From contig JAUIFV010000032.1 of NCBI GenBank assembly GCA_030430155.1, positions 1 to 35,889 on the forward strand: a stretch of DNA of 35,889 nt. The letters run 5' to 3'. The notes under the pieces are model-generated. The model was not told the DNA's origin. It worked only from the letters and a program-made list of their open reading frames with translations, and did no database searches. The stretch comes from Gammaproteobacteria bacterium (lineage in GTDB: Bacteria > Pseudomonadota > Gammaproteobacteria > Xanthomonadales > SZUA-5). A program made the position numbers and the translations under genes. Positions 15,474 through 23,898 of this stretch are shown here, one piece after another. The stretch's first letter is position 1; every line of letters begins with the position of its first letter.

Positions 15474-16271
15474 ATGAGCAGCCCACTGCGGCAAACGGCC
15501 GCACAGATCGCCCACCTCGCGCCGCATTTCATCCAACGCGAGATCCGCAGCCGCTATCTAGGCAGCTTGAGCGGTTTGGCCTGGGCCTTCATCCATCCAC
15601 TGGCACAGCTGGCGCTGTACGCCACCGTCTTCGTCTACATCTTCGGCGCGCGCATACCCGAGGCTGAAAGTGTCGGCTTCGTCGCCTACGTGGGCGTCGC
15701 CTTCTGGGCCTGGTTGATGTTCTCCGATGGGGTCAGCCGCGCCCTGCCGACGATTATCGAGAACACCGCACTGATTGCCAAAGTCGCCCTGCCTGCCGAG
15801 GTGCTGGTAATCGCCGCAGTCACCGGTACCTTTCTGTTGCATCTGGCCGGCTATGCGCTGGTCCTGATCCTGCTCGCCGCCACCGGGACGAACCTTTCCG
15901 CGCTGGGCGCACTGGCAGCAATCCCGGTGTTGCTACAACTGGCGGCGTTGACCCTGGGTACCGGCCTGATCCTGGCCGCCTGTCAGGTCTTCATTCGCGA
16001 CTTGGCGCAGGTGGTACAGCAGATCCTGACCTTCGGCTTCTTTCTTACCCCGATCCTTTATTCGCGCACGATGTTGCCCGAGTTCGCGCAACGCCTGATG
16101 GGTCTGAATCCGCTGACCTATTACCCTGAAAAGCTGAGAGCATTGCTGTTGCAGGGTCAGTTGGCGCCAACCATGGCCGATTTGTACGCACTTGGCATCG
16201 CAATCTTCGCTCTGCTCCTGGGAATCTGGCTATTCAGACGCCTGGCCCCGCACTTCGAGGACTTCATGTGA
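15474..16271 (+). CDS. wzm: ABC-2 polysaccharide export permease (Wzm-type)
   Basis: The membrane half of an ABC exporter that moves lipid-linked polysaccharide (O-antigen or similar) across the inner membrane. I start it at ATG 15474 rather than the in-frame GTG six bases earlier; this gives 265 residues. About six hydrophobic helices follow an amphipathic N-terminus; family marks include REIRSRYLGSLSGLAWAFIH, VFVYIFGAR, FTPILYS-like FFLTPILYSRTMLP and LNPLTYYPEKLRALLLQG. Its end overlaps the start of the ATPase gene by 4 bp (GTGA), typical of wzm-wzt pairs. Confidence 0.92.
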   Translation: MSSPLRQTAAQIAHLAPHFIQREIRSRYLGSLSGLAWAFIHPLAQLALYATVFVYIFGARIPEAESVGFVAYVGVAFWAWLMFSDGVSRALPTIIENTALIAKVALPAEVLVIAAVTGTFLLHLAGYALVLILLAATGTNLSALGALAAIPVLLQLAALTLGTGLILAACQVFIRDLAQVVQQILTFGFFLTPILYSRTMLPEFAQRLMGLNPLTYYPEKLRALLLQGQLAPTMADLYALGIAIFALLLGIWLFRRLAPHFEDFM

Positions 16272-17446
16272 GCGACGTGCTGATCAAGGCGCAAGGCTTG
16301 AGCAAGGCCTACCCCAAGGTCTTTCGCAATGCCGACAGGATGCGCTCGCTGCTACGACTTGCTCTGGGGCGACGCCCACCCGAGGTCAACCCGGTACTGA
16401 GCGACGTCAGCTTCGAGGTGCGGCGCGGCCAATCGCTGGGTGTCATCGGCGAGAACGGCGCTGGAAAATCGACCCTGCTCAAGCTGCTTTCAGGGGTGCT
16501 GACCCCAACCAGCGGCAGCGTCCGGATCGATGGCTCGGTCGCCGCACTGCTCGAACTGGGCGCCGGCTTTCATCCTGAATACAGCGGCCGCGACAACCTC
16601 AAGACCGCGGCCAAGCTGCTCGGTATGAGCCGCCAGGAAATGGCGGACAAAACCCAGGAAATCATAGAGTTCGCCGATCTAGGTCACTATATCGACGAGC
16701 CCATCAAGCACTACTCCACCGGCATGGTGGTGCGACTGGGCTTCGCCATCGTCGCCGCGCGCCAGCCGGACATCCTGATCACAGACGAGGTACTCGCGGT
16801 CGGCGATGAGTCCTTCCAGAAGAAGTGCGTGCGCTGGATCGAGCAGTATCTAGCCCGCGGCGGTACTCTGCTGCTGGTCTCACACAGCATGTACCACGTG
16901 CAGAAGCTGTGCAGCCAGGCGCTGTGGATCAAACAGGGCAGGGTGGAGCAGTACGGCGACGTATTCGACGTTACCCAATCCTATTTGGCCTACCACGAGC
17001 GAAAGACCGCCAACGAGCAGGCGGCCAACCCGGCCGCGCATAGTGCCGATCACTACCGAGTGGAGCGTTTCGAGGTCGCCGAGCAGGTGGGACAAACGAC
17101 GCTAGCGCTGAGCCAGGGCAGCGATCTGCCGATGGTCGTCGACATCCATTCACCTGATGATCGAGTTCCACAGCTGCTGGTCGGCTTGCTGCGCGCCGAC
17201 GGCACGCCCATTTACGGCTTTGGATCCGAACTGGAAGGCGTTCAGCCGGAACGACTGGCGCCGCAGCACTATCGTTACCGCCTGGGTTTTCGAGCGCTTC
17301 CACTGCTGCCCGGGCATTACTTTGTTCGCGCCTTCGCCATGGATCCGGAGGGCCTGCGCATGTTCGATACCGCCACTCAGGATCTGATCGTGCGCGGCGA
17401 GAGCCGGGAAATGGGCATGGTACGCCTGCCGCACAGCTGGGATTAG
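16268..17446 (+). CDS. wzt: ABC exporter ATPase with C-terminal glycan-binding-type domain (Wzt-type)
   Basis: The 392-residue ATPase partner of Wzm, starting at GTG 16268. Walker A GENGAGKST is at 61-69; the signature HYSTGMVVRLGFAI is at about 148-161 (S-T-G-M variant, usual for this subfamily); Walker B ILITDEVLAVGD starts at about 169; the switch His is in LLLVSHSM at about 201. Residues about 245-392 form an extra C-terminal domain as in Wzt proteins that recognise a modified glycan terminus. The O-antigen cap recognised this way is often methylated, and a methyltransferase gene lies nearby at 19716. The next gene begins two bases after the stop. Confidence 0.93.
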   Translation: MSDVLIKAQGLSKAYPKVFRNADRMRSLLRLALGRRPPEVNPVLSDVSFEVRRGQSLGVIGENGAGKSTLLKLLSGVLTPTSGSVRIDGSVAALLELGAGFHPEYSGRDNLKTAAKLLGMSRQEMADKTQEIIEFADLGHYIDEPIKHYSTGMVVRLGFAIVAARQPDILITDEVLAVGDESFQKKCVRWIEQYLARGGTLLLVSHSMYHVQKLCSQALWIKQGRVEQYGDVFDVTQSYLAYHERKTANEQAANPAAHSADHYRVERFEVAEQVGQTTLALSQGSDLPMVVDIHSPDDRVPQLLVGLLRADGTPIYGFGSELEGVQPERLAPQHYRYRLGFRALPLLPGHYFVRAFAMDPEGLRMFDTATQDLIVRGESREMGMVRLPHSWD

Positions 17447-17448
17447 CC

Positions 17449-18273
17449 GTGCCGACCACGGTCATCGTTCCCATCTACAACGCCCTGCCGGCTCTGCAGC
17501 GTTGCCTGCAGTCCATCCGTCGACACGGCGCCGGCATCGCCGAACTAGTGCTGATCAACGACGCGTCCCCAGATCCGGCGATCACCGCAGCGCTGGACCA
17601 GCTGGCGCCGTTCCCTTGCGCCACTCGGGTGATACACAACGAGCGCAATTTGGGCTTCATCGGCACCGTCAACCGCGGCATGGCGGAGTGCAAGACCGAC
17701 GTACTGCTGCTCAACTCCGACACCGTTGTCACCGCGGGCTGGCTGGACGCGATCGAGCGCTGTGCTGCGAGCGATTGCGCCATCGCCTCGATCACGCCGT
17801 TCTCCAACAACGCCGAGATCTGTTCCATACCGGCCTTTTGCAAAGCCAACCCCGAACCGAAAGAACCGGATCGGATCGCCCTGGCGCTCGGTGAAACAGG
17901 AAAGCCGCTCTACCCGGATCTACCCACCGGCGTGGGTTTCTGTATGTGGCTGCGGCGTCGCGCGCTGCAAGCCATCGGCCTGTTCGATCAGGACACATTT
18001 GGCCGTGGTTATGGTGAAGAGAACGACTGGTGCATGCGCGCCGCCGCCCACGGCTGGCGCAACGTCCTTTGCGACGATGCCTACGTGGTCCACCAGGGCG
18101 GTCAGTCGTTCAGCGCCGAGGGGTGGGCGCCCGGCGGCGAGAACCTGCAGCGACTGTTGGCCCGCTATCCGCACTACAACGCGCTGGTGGCCGACTTCAT
18201 CCAGCGCGATCCGCTGGCGCCGCGCCGTGAGGCCATCTCCGCTGTGGTGAACTGGACGGCTCGAGAGCATTGA
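17449..18273 (+). CDS. Family 2 glycosyltransferase
   Basis: A 274-residue GT-A-fold transferase starting at GTG 17449, two bases after wzt. The N-terminus TTVIVPIYNALPALQRCLQS is the nucleotide-sugar-binding start of GT2 enzymes; ERNLGFIGTVNRGM follows; the metal-binding DXD-type motif is LLLNSDTVV (about 86-94). The acceptor/catalytic end has PTGVGFCMWLRRRALQAIG and FGRGYGEENDWCMRAAAHGW, with the acidic ED-type motif. No membrane segment is present, so it is a cytoplasmic enzyme, probably adding a sugar to the glycan exported by the preceding ABC pair. Sugar specificity cannot be read from sequence. Confidence 0.93.
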   Translation: MPTTVIVPIYNALPALQRCLQSIRRHGAGIAELVLINDASPDPAITAALDQLAPFPCATRVIHNERNLGFIGTVNRGMAECKTDVLLLNSDTVVTAGWLDAIERCAASDCAIASITPFSNNAEICSIPAFCKANPEPKEPDRIALALGETGKPLYPDLPTGVGFCMWLRRRALQAIGLFDQDTFGRGYGEENDWCMRAAAHGWRNVLCDDAYVVHQGGQSFSAEGWAPGGENLQRLLARYPHYNALVADFIQRDPLAPRREAISAVVNWTAREH

Positions 18274-18406
18274 ACTGCGGCATGGCGAAGATCACGCTTC
18301 GCATCGATGAGTTGCTGCGGAACGGATGGAGCATTGATGCGGTTCACTCCGTTCACCACATCCTACGGAATTCGACCCGACCCAGCCCACCGCCCCGCGT
18401 AGAGCC

Positions 18407-18439
18407 CCTGGGCCCTACGCCCTGAGCCCTGGGCCCTCC
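18407..18439 (-). repeat. GGGCCCA/GGGCTCA heptamer repeat block
   Basis: CCTGGGCCCTACGCCCTGAG followed by CCCTGGGCCCTCC: four units of the heptamer family in the gap between the convergent glycosyltransferase and radical SAM genes. No facing arm is seen nearby. Confidence 0.7.
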
Positions 18440-18442
18440 AAC

Positions 18443-19366
18443 TCAGTCCATCATCACGCTCTGGAACGACGGCCCTTCGTTGCCCGGCGGACCGACCTCG
18501 CAGCCGCCGCAGATCGACATGGCGGCGCGGTCGCTGTCCATCTTGCCGATAAATTGACGGCGCATCTGGCCGGCGAGTATCTCGTTGTAGGTCTGCGTCT
18601 TCAGATTACCAAAGACGCCGGCGCGTGGATGCATGCAGCAGGGCACCACGGTGCCGTCGTGATCGACGTAGAGCAGGCGGATTTCGCCGTGCCAGGGGTG
18701 TGCACTGAAGGCTTCCGGCGGAGCGACGAAAAAGCATGAACCCGAAGGAATCGTCGGCTTGCGCTTGGTCATGTTCTGCGCCGATTCGGGCAGCAGCATC
18801 CAGCCGCGGAACTCCGGCGTCCAGCCGCGCGGCTCCAGCACGCTGCGCCAGGTCGCCATGTCTTCCTTCTTCTCCACCACACTCCGGGTGATCAGCTGCA
18901 GGTTGGGCGAATAGCGGTCGCGCAGGGCGCGGGCGCGCTCCAGGAACTCAATGAACTTGTCCCACTTGGCCGGCGTCCGCAGTCGTTCAAAGGCCTCTGG
19001 GCTGCCGTCGCCGTCACAGCTCACCACCAGCCGGTTGAGCACCTCCTGGCGCAGCATGCCCTCGAAGTCGTCCCAATCCACATGCTGGCCGTTGGTGGAG
19101 ATCTCCACCACCGACGCCTTCCAGCGCTGCTTGGGGATCTGCGCGATGATCCCCGTCAGGTCCTTGTGCAGCAGCGGCTCACCGAAGTTGAACAGGCGTA
19201 GGGTGTGCACGCGCTCGACGTCGATATTGCCCAGGCATTGAGCAAAATCATCCACCGAAATGCGCTTGATCTTCGGCAGTAGCGTGGAGTTCGGGCAACC
19301 CACACAGCGCAGCTGACAGCCGTGAACGATATCGAAGTGCAGGTTGTAGATGCTGGTTGCGGGCAT
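18443..19366 (-). CDS. Radical SAM enzyme with SPASM-like C-terminus
   Basis: A 307-residue enzyme. The iron-sulfur cluster motif is GCQLRCVGCPN (C17, C21, C24; C-x3-C-x2-C), followed by RLFNFGEPLLHKDLTGII (the GEP motif) and VVEISTNGQHVDWDDFEGML. The C-terminus carries additional cysteines in VDHDGTVVPCCMHPRAGVFG and SICGGCEVGPPGNEG, the arrangement of SPASM-type proteins that bind a second cluster. It should cleave S-adenosylmethionine to start radical chemistry on a peptide or sugar; the substrate is unknown. It is on the opposite strand from the polysaccharide genes and lies in the middle of them. A neighbouring gene (20616) has a PqqD-like N-terminus, a type of domain that often partners such enzymes. 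Confidence 0.9.
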   Translation of the reverse strand: MPATSIYNLHFDIVHGCQLRCVGCPNSTLLPKIKRISVDDFAQCLGNIDVERVHTLRLFNFGEPLLHKDLTGIIAQIPKQRWKASVVEISTNGQHVDWDDFEGMLRQEVLNRLVVSCDGDGSPEAFERLRTPAKWDKFIEFLERARALRDRYSPNLQLITRSVVEKKEDMATWRSVLEPRGWTPEFRGWMLLPESAQNMTKRKPTIPSGSCFFVAPPEAFSAHPWHGEIRLLYVDHDGTVVPCCMHPRAGVFGNLKTQTYNEILAGQMRRQFIGKMDSDRAAMSICGGCEVGPPGNEGPSFQSVMMD

Positions 19367-19458
19367 AGCGAATCGATAGGCTGGGCGTTAAGGAAGAGCC
19401 AGGTCAGACCGCGGGAACCGTCAGTCGTTCCCCATGGTCACAGGCTGTCTTGAGCCCT

Positions 19459-19637
19459 AGCCCACATTATTCATGAACCTTCTACTGCGGCTTCCGCAGG
19501 CGCACTGTGGCGCGGCTTGCTCCCTTCGATCGACTCGACGTACTGTCAAGTACGCCTTTGCCGATCTCCAGTCCGCGATCCGCACCACAGCACACCTGCG
19601 AAACCCTCGCTACGAACGTTCATGAATAATGTGGGCT
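19459..19637. repeat. MITE-like hairpin element, family 1, copy 2
   Basis: The second copy of the 180-bp element at 1901-2080. The ends are AGCCCACATTATTCATGAAC and its exact reverse complement (20-bp perfect terminal inverted repeat), and the arms stay largely complementary for about 60 bp. The middle contains CGTACT-GTCA-AGTACG. It fills most of the 349-bp gap between the divergent radical SAM and methyltransferase genes; I see no ORF in that gap. Confidence 0.88.
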
Positions 19638-19715
19638 TGCGCGTTGTAGCATGCGCGGCGGCGCACTATAGCCCAAGGCTTGCAGGTGGGCCACCCAAGC
19701 ACCCAGGAACCCAGC

Positions 19716-20615
19716 ATGAGCGAGAACACCGAGGCACCGGCACTGGAATTTACCGGCGAACGCTTCACCCCCGAGTGCGTGCGGGAAATCTGGTACGAAC
19801 ACTGGCATCGCTACGCCTTCGCGGCTGAGCTGGTGAAGGGCAAGTCCGTGCTCGATGCGGCCTGTGGCGAAGGCTATGGCAGCGCGCTGCTCGCCGAGCA
19901 TGCTGACCAGGTGCTGGGCATGGATATCGACGCGCAGAGCGTCGCCCATGCCGAGCAGCGCTACGCCGAACACGGCAACCTGCGCTACCGTCAGGGCGAC
20001 GCCACCGATCTGGACCTGCCCGACGCCAGCATTGATGTGATCGTGTCGTTCGAGACCTTGGAGCACGTGCACGAGCAGGAACGCATGCTGGCCGGCTTCG
20101 CGAGGGTGTTGAAGCCCAACGGACTGCTGCTGATCTCCTCACCCGACAAGGCCACCTACAGCGACGCCATCGGCCACGACAACCCGCATCACGTGCGTGA
20201 GCTCTATCGCGAAGAGCTCGAATCATTGCTCAAGGAACACTTCCCGGCGACCCGTCTGCTGGCGCAGAAGCTGGTCTTCCAGTCCTTTCTGTGGGACGTC
20301 GACGCCCAGCCCAGCATCGCCCTGACCCACACCGCCGATGAGCAGGGCAGGGCGCAGCCGGGACTGAATTATCCGGCTCTCTATTACGTGGCGATCTGCG
20401 CTCGACGCGCGGCGGATCTACCGCAGTTCGCGCCGGCGCTGTGGACCTTCGGCGATGCCGCCGAGAGCGTCTACGCGCATTACAATCAGGAGATCCGCAA
20501 GATCATTGCCGCTGGCCACCAGATCATCGAGCAGGACGCCGAGATCAAGCGCCTGCGACAGGCCTTGGCTGAAGCCACGGCCGGCAACCCCAATCAACCG
20601 AAACAGGAATCCTAG
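19716..20615 (+). CDS. SAM-dependent methyltransferase
   Basis: A class I methyltransferase of 299 residues. ATG 19716 has AGGA 7 bp upstream and is preferred over the TTG at 19680. Motif I VLDAACGEGYGSALL is at about 45-59; the acidic residue of motif II is in GMDIDAQSVAHAE; motif IV/V region DVIVSFETLEHVHEQERMLA and LKPNGLLLISSPD follow. The last 45 residues (YAHYNQEIRKIIAAGHQIIE onward) look like a coiled coil. In this setting it probably methylates a sugar or a lipid-linked glycan. It abuts the next gene with no gap (TAGATG), so the two are likely translated together. Confidence 0.9.
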   Translation: MSENTEAPALEFTGERFTPECVREIWYEHWHRYAFAAELVKGKSVLDAACGEGYGSALLAEHADQVLGMDIDAQSVAHAEQRYAEHGNLRYRQGDATDLDLPDASIDVIVSFETLEHVHEQERMLAGFARVLKPNGLLLISSPDKATYSDAIGHDNPHHVRELYREELESLLKEHFPATRLLAQKLVFQSFLWDVDAQPSIALTHTADEQGRAQPGLNYPALYYVAICARRAADLPQFAPALWTFGDAAESVYAHYNQEIRKIIAAGHQIIEQDAEIKRLRQALAEATAGNPNQPKQES

Positions 20616-22361
20616 ATGAGTGCTCAATGGTCGCCAGACGGCGGAGACGAGTTGTTTGCCGCTTTGCCGGGCGAGGTGCTGCAGATCTCCAGCGCCGAAC
20701 TGATGTTGATCGACCCGTTGAGCGGGCAGCGTCATCCGATGACCCCCGATGTGCTTGATGCGCTGGAAGCCTGTCAGGCTTTCGCGCCGTTGAGCCGTCA
20801 TCGCGACAGCATTGTCGAGAAGCTGCCGCAGTTCAAAGAGCAGGTTGCCGCAGTCGACCAGATCCTGCTGTTGCTGATGCAGCGCGGGCTGCTGGTGCCG
20901 GCCGCGCAGCTGCTCAGCGAATACGCCCAGAGCGGCAGCAGCAGCTTGCCGGTCGCGCCGGCCTGCGTACGCCTCAGCGCAGCGCAGGCCAGCGGTATAG
21001 ACGAGCGCGATCTGCAATCAATGCGCGACCTGGCCGATCTGTGCGGCGGTCTGCGTCTGCTGGTGGCATCCGACGTCGATGCGCAGCGCCAAACCCAGTG
21101 GCAGCGCGCGCTGACCGATGCCGAGCTGCAGGTCGAATGGTGGGATGCCCAGCGGCAGACCGAGTACCTGCAGGGTCTGGCCGAGGACGACGGCGATCGC
21201 GATGCCCTGCTTGCACTGGCCGGTCCGCACGGCATCGGTCAAGCCCAGGCCAGATTGAGTAATCTGGCCATGCTGCTATCGGCCGGACGACGGTTGATAC
21301 TGCTCGATACCGACCAGCTGGCGCCGCTGCGCGCGGCCCCCGGTGTGCAGCCGGGCCTTGATCTGTCTCCCTCGGCGGCGCGTGCGGCGTGGTTCGATAT
21401 CCAGCAGGCCGGGGTGCTGCCCGCGGGCAGCTTGGCCACCGCGCTGGATTGGTGTGGTCGCAGCCTCGGTCAGCTGTTGCGCCCCGGTGCACCGCTGGGG
21501 TTGAGCGGTGGCGATTTCAGCGGTCGCTCACTGGCGGAAATGCGCCGCATTTCCGCCGATGGCCACGTCGACAGCCTCATTTTCGGCACTGTCGGGGCGT
21601 TGGACATCGACCACAACCGCTGGCTGTACAGCCTCGACGGGCAGTCCCGAGAGCGCTTGTGGCTACCCGAGCCGGCCTATTTGGAGCGCCGCCGTGGCCG
21701 TCATCTGGTTCACGGCATCTCCCGTGCGCGACTGCTGGCCGGCGCGCCGATGGCGCCGTCGCTGCTTGCCGTCGGCCCAGCCAGCGGCTACTTCAATCCC
21801 AGCGCCGACCAGCCGCACGCCTATTTTGGCGCTTTTGCTCAGCTGCTCGATCCGAATCGGCGCAGCCTGCACATGCCCTGGTGTTTGCCGCGCAGCGATG
21901 CCGCCGAGCCGGACCGGATCAGCAATGGCATCAAAGCCTTCGTGCCCAGCCTCAACCGCATGCTGTCGGACTGGGCGGTGGCCGAGCAGCGCCGCTGCCA
22001 GGCCGCCGACCCGGCCGATCGTGCGCAATGGTGGAGCACCCAGCTGCGCGATCTGGCCAACGCCAGCGCCGCGCATCGGCAGACCCGAATGGCCGAGTTC
22101 ATCCTGCGCGCCCGCGCCCAGCTGGTCGCTGGCCTGCAGCATCATCTGGAAACCGCGCCGGCACCGCCCAATCCCTGGCGCGAGGATGTGGTCGCCATCG
22201 TCGAGAGCAACGCGCGGGCGATGCTGGCCAGCGAGCCGGAGGGTCTTGCCGGCTACGATGACGGGGAATCGGCGGCTGATCGATTTGCCGCCGAATTGAA
22301 CCAGATCGCAGAGTGGAATCCGCGCTGGCTGCGCTGGCTGCAGCGCGCCAGCGAGAGCTGA
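20616..22361 (+). CDS. Large protein with PqqD-like N-terminus, possible glycosyltransferase
   Basis: A 581-residue protein of unknown function, starting directly at the end of the methyltransferase gene. Residues about 15-95 (LPGEVLQISSAELMLIDPLS, MTPDVLDALEACQAF, VDQILLLLMQRGLLVPA) have the spacing of a PqqD-like winged-helix domain. Residues about 140-240 have alternating strands and helices with LRLLVASDVDAQRQTQWQRA and LLSAGRRLILLDTDQLAPLR, which could be a GT-A-like fold with an acidic DTD motif. A later segment, GPASGYFNPSADQPHAYFGA, is followed by LLDPNRRSLHMPWCLPR and a helical tail. There are no signal or membrane segments. The position in the glycan locus suggests a sugar-transfer or scaffold role; this is inference and not secure. 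Confidence 0.6.
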   Translation: MSAQWSPDGGDELFAALPGEVLQISSAELMLIDPLSGQRHPMTPDVLDALEACQAFAPLSRHRDSIVEKLPQFKEQVAAVDQILLLLMQRGLLVPAAQLLSEYAQSGSSSLPVAPACVRLSAAQASGIDERDLQSMRDLADLCGGLRLLVASDVDAQRQTQWQRALTDAELQVEWWDAQRQTEYLQGLAEDDGDRDALLALAGPHGIGQAQARLSNLAMLLSAGRRLILLDTDQLAPLRAAPGVQPGLDLSPSAARAAWFDIQQAGVLPAGSLATALDWCGRSLGQLLRPGAPLGLSGGDFSGRSLAEMRRISADGHVDSLIFGTVGALDIDHNRWLYSLDGQSRERLWLPEPAYLERRRGRHLVHGISRARLLAGAPMAPSLLAVGPASGYFNPSADQPHAYFGAFAQLLDPNRRSLHMPWCLPRSDAAEPDRISNGIKAFVPSLNRMLSDWAVAEQRRCQAADPADRAQWWSTQLRDLANASAAHRQTRMAEFILRARAQLVAGLQHHLETAPAPPNPWREDVVAIVESNARAMLASEPEGLAGYDDGESAADRFAAELNQIAEWNPRWLRWLQRASES

Positions 22362-22380
22362 TAGGCCCCAAGGAACGGTG

Positions 22381-22788
22381 ATGATTGAGGTCAGTCCCTA
22401 CATGCCGACGATTTGGGCGATGGCAGCGATGGGCTCGCTGCTGTTGGTTCAGGTGCTGGTCGTTGATCTGGTTGGCATCAAAGCGGGGCATAAGCCCGGA
22501 ACGCCGGTCGTGCCCGATAGCGACTCGTTCCTGTTCAGAGCGACGCGCGCGCATGCCAACAGCAATGAGAGCATTGCGATCTTCATCATTTTTGCGCTCG
22601 TCGGTGTACTGACCGCAGTGCCGGCGGACTGGCTCAACTACGCGGCTTGGGGCTACCTGCTCAGCCGCGTGGTCCACATGTTGAGCTACTACGCCAACTG
22701 GCCCTTGGCACGCTCTATCGCCTTTGGGTTCAGCTTGGCCGGGCTGTTTGGAATGCTGGTCGCGATTGCAAAAGGCTGGGTGCCTTGA
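22381..22788 (+). CDS. MAPEG-family membrane protein
   Basis: A 135-residue membrane protein with four hydrophobic helices. The MAPEG signature RATRAHANSNESIAIFIIFA follows the first loop, and SRVVHMLSYYANWPLARSIA is the second conserved region. Families of this type include glutathione-dependent enzymes, but bacterial members are mostly uncharacterised. ATG 22381 is preceded by AAGGAA; an overlapping GTG lies one codon earlier. It sits between two polysaccharide genes but has no evident glycan role. Confidence 0.88.
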   Translation: MIEVSPYMPTIWAMAAMGSLLLVQVLVVDLVGIKAGHKPGTPVVPDSDSFLFRATRAHANSNESIAIFIIFALVGVLTAVPADWLNYAAWGYLLSRVVHMLSYYANWPLARSIAFGFSLAGLFGMLVAIAKGWVP

Positions 22789-22873
22789 TGGCGGGATTGG
22801 GCACCACTAGCTGCTCAACCGGACATTGGCGTGCGCCGCGTGCCGACACCGCGCTGCTGAACGACAGCCGGCG

Positions 22874-23809
22874 GTGAACGAACAGGGATCAGTGCCGGCC
22901 AGCGCTGATTGCATCAGCGTCATCGTGGTCAGCTACGCCTGCGCCGAGACCCTGCCGGAGTGCGTTGCGCGGGTGCTGGACAGCGCCCAGCTGCTCGAAC
23001 TGCTGCTGGTCGACAACGCGCCCGGGGACGGCAGCGTCAGCGCCTTGGCAGCCAGTGAACGCCAGCATCCCAAGCTCAAGCTGATCGAGAATCCGGGCAA
23101 CCCCGGGTTTGCGCATGCCTGCAATCGCGCCGCGCAGCAGGCCAGCGGCGAGTGGCTGCTGCTGCTCAATCCGGACTGCTACCTGCCGCTGGACGCGACC
23201 TCCGATCTGCTCAAGGCTGCAGACGGCCTGAACCAGCTGGGTCTGCTTGGTGCGCTGCTGGTTGATCGCAACGGCAAGATCGAGCCGGCTAGTTTGCGCC
23301 GCGACCCCACGCCGCTGCGCGCGGTGCTGGCGGCGCTGGGCGGCAACCGGCTGGCGAGGATCCTCGACCGTCCGGATTGGGCCATCGCCGTCGCCGCGCC
23401 GAAGGTGCCCGGAATGGTCAAGGTCGAGGCCATCTCCGGCGCGCTGATGCTGATCCGGCGGCAGACCTACGCCGACCTGGGCGGACTGGACCAGGGCTAC
23501 TTCCTGCACTGCGAAGATCTGGATCTGTGCCGCCGTGCGCGTCACGCCGGGCTTTGCAACTACGTCGACACCAGGATCATCGTCCCGCACTGGAAAGGCA
23601 CTTCCAGCGCCGGCCAGCCGCTGCGCGTGGCCTGGCACAAACATCGCGGGATGCTGCGCTACTACCGCCGTTTCGACGCTGCGCAAACGCCCTGGATACT
23701 GCGTTTGGCAGTGGTGGCGGGCGCCTGGGCGCGGATCGTGCTGCTCAGCCCGTGGCTGGCGCTGAAGCAGTTGGTACGGCGCGGGCGGCGGGTGCCTTGG
23801 GTGGGATGA
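22874..23809 (+). CDS. Family 2 glycosyltransferase (rhamnosyltransferase-like)
   Basis: A GT2 enzyme of about 311 residues. Start is uncertain: GTG 22874 or GTG 22892 (the latter has AGGGA five bases upstream). The catalytic domain begins CISVIVVSYACAETLPECVA, then LLLVDNAPGDGS, NPGNPGFAHACNRAAQQASG, the DXD-type LLLLNPDCYLP and the acidic GYFLHCEDLDLCRRARHAGL. These are features of WbbL-type rhamnosyltransferases. The C-terminal region (GMLRYYRRFDAAQTPWILRL then VVAGAWARIVLLSPWLAL) contains an amphipathic or membrane-associated helix. Probably extends the lipid-linked glycan at the inner face of the membrane. Confidence 0.92.
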   Translation: MNEQGSVPASADCISVIVVSYACAETLPECVARVLDSAQLLELLLVDNAPGDGSVSALAASERQHPKLKLIENPGNPGFAHACNRAAQQASGEWLLLLNPDCYLPLDATSDLLKAADGLNQLGLLGALLVDRNGKIEPASLRRDPTPLRAVLAALGGNRLARILDRPDWAIAVAAPKVPGMVKVEAISGALMLIRRQTYADLGGLDQGYFLHCEDLDLCRRARHAGLCNYVDTRIIVPHWKGTSSAGQPLRVAWHKHRGMLRYYRRFDAAQTPWILRLAVVAGAWARIVLLSPWLALKQLVRRGRRVPWVG

Positions 23810-23898
23810 GGAAGGCCCGACGGCGGCTAGCATGTTTCGGCTAGCGTGTTGCCCGGCATTCGGATAGCGTGCGCTACCCCTCACCGAAACCATGTCAC

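Noticed and set aside
23825-23875. Direct repeats of TAGCRTG before the PQQ-like gene
   Set aside because: Three loose seven-base matches in about 45 bp could arise by chance; no palindrome or known binding pattern is evident.
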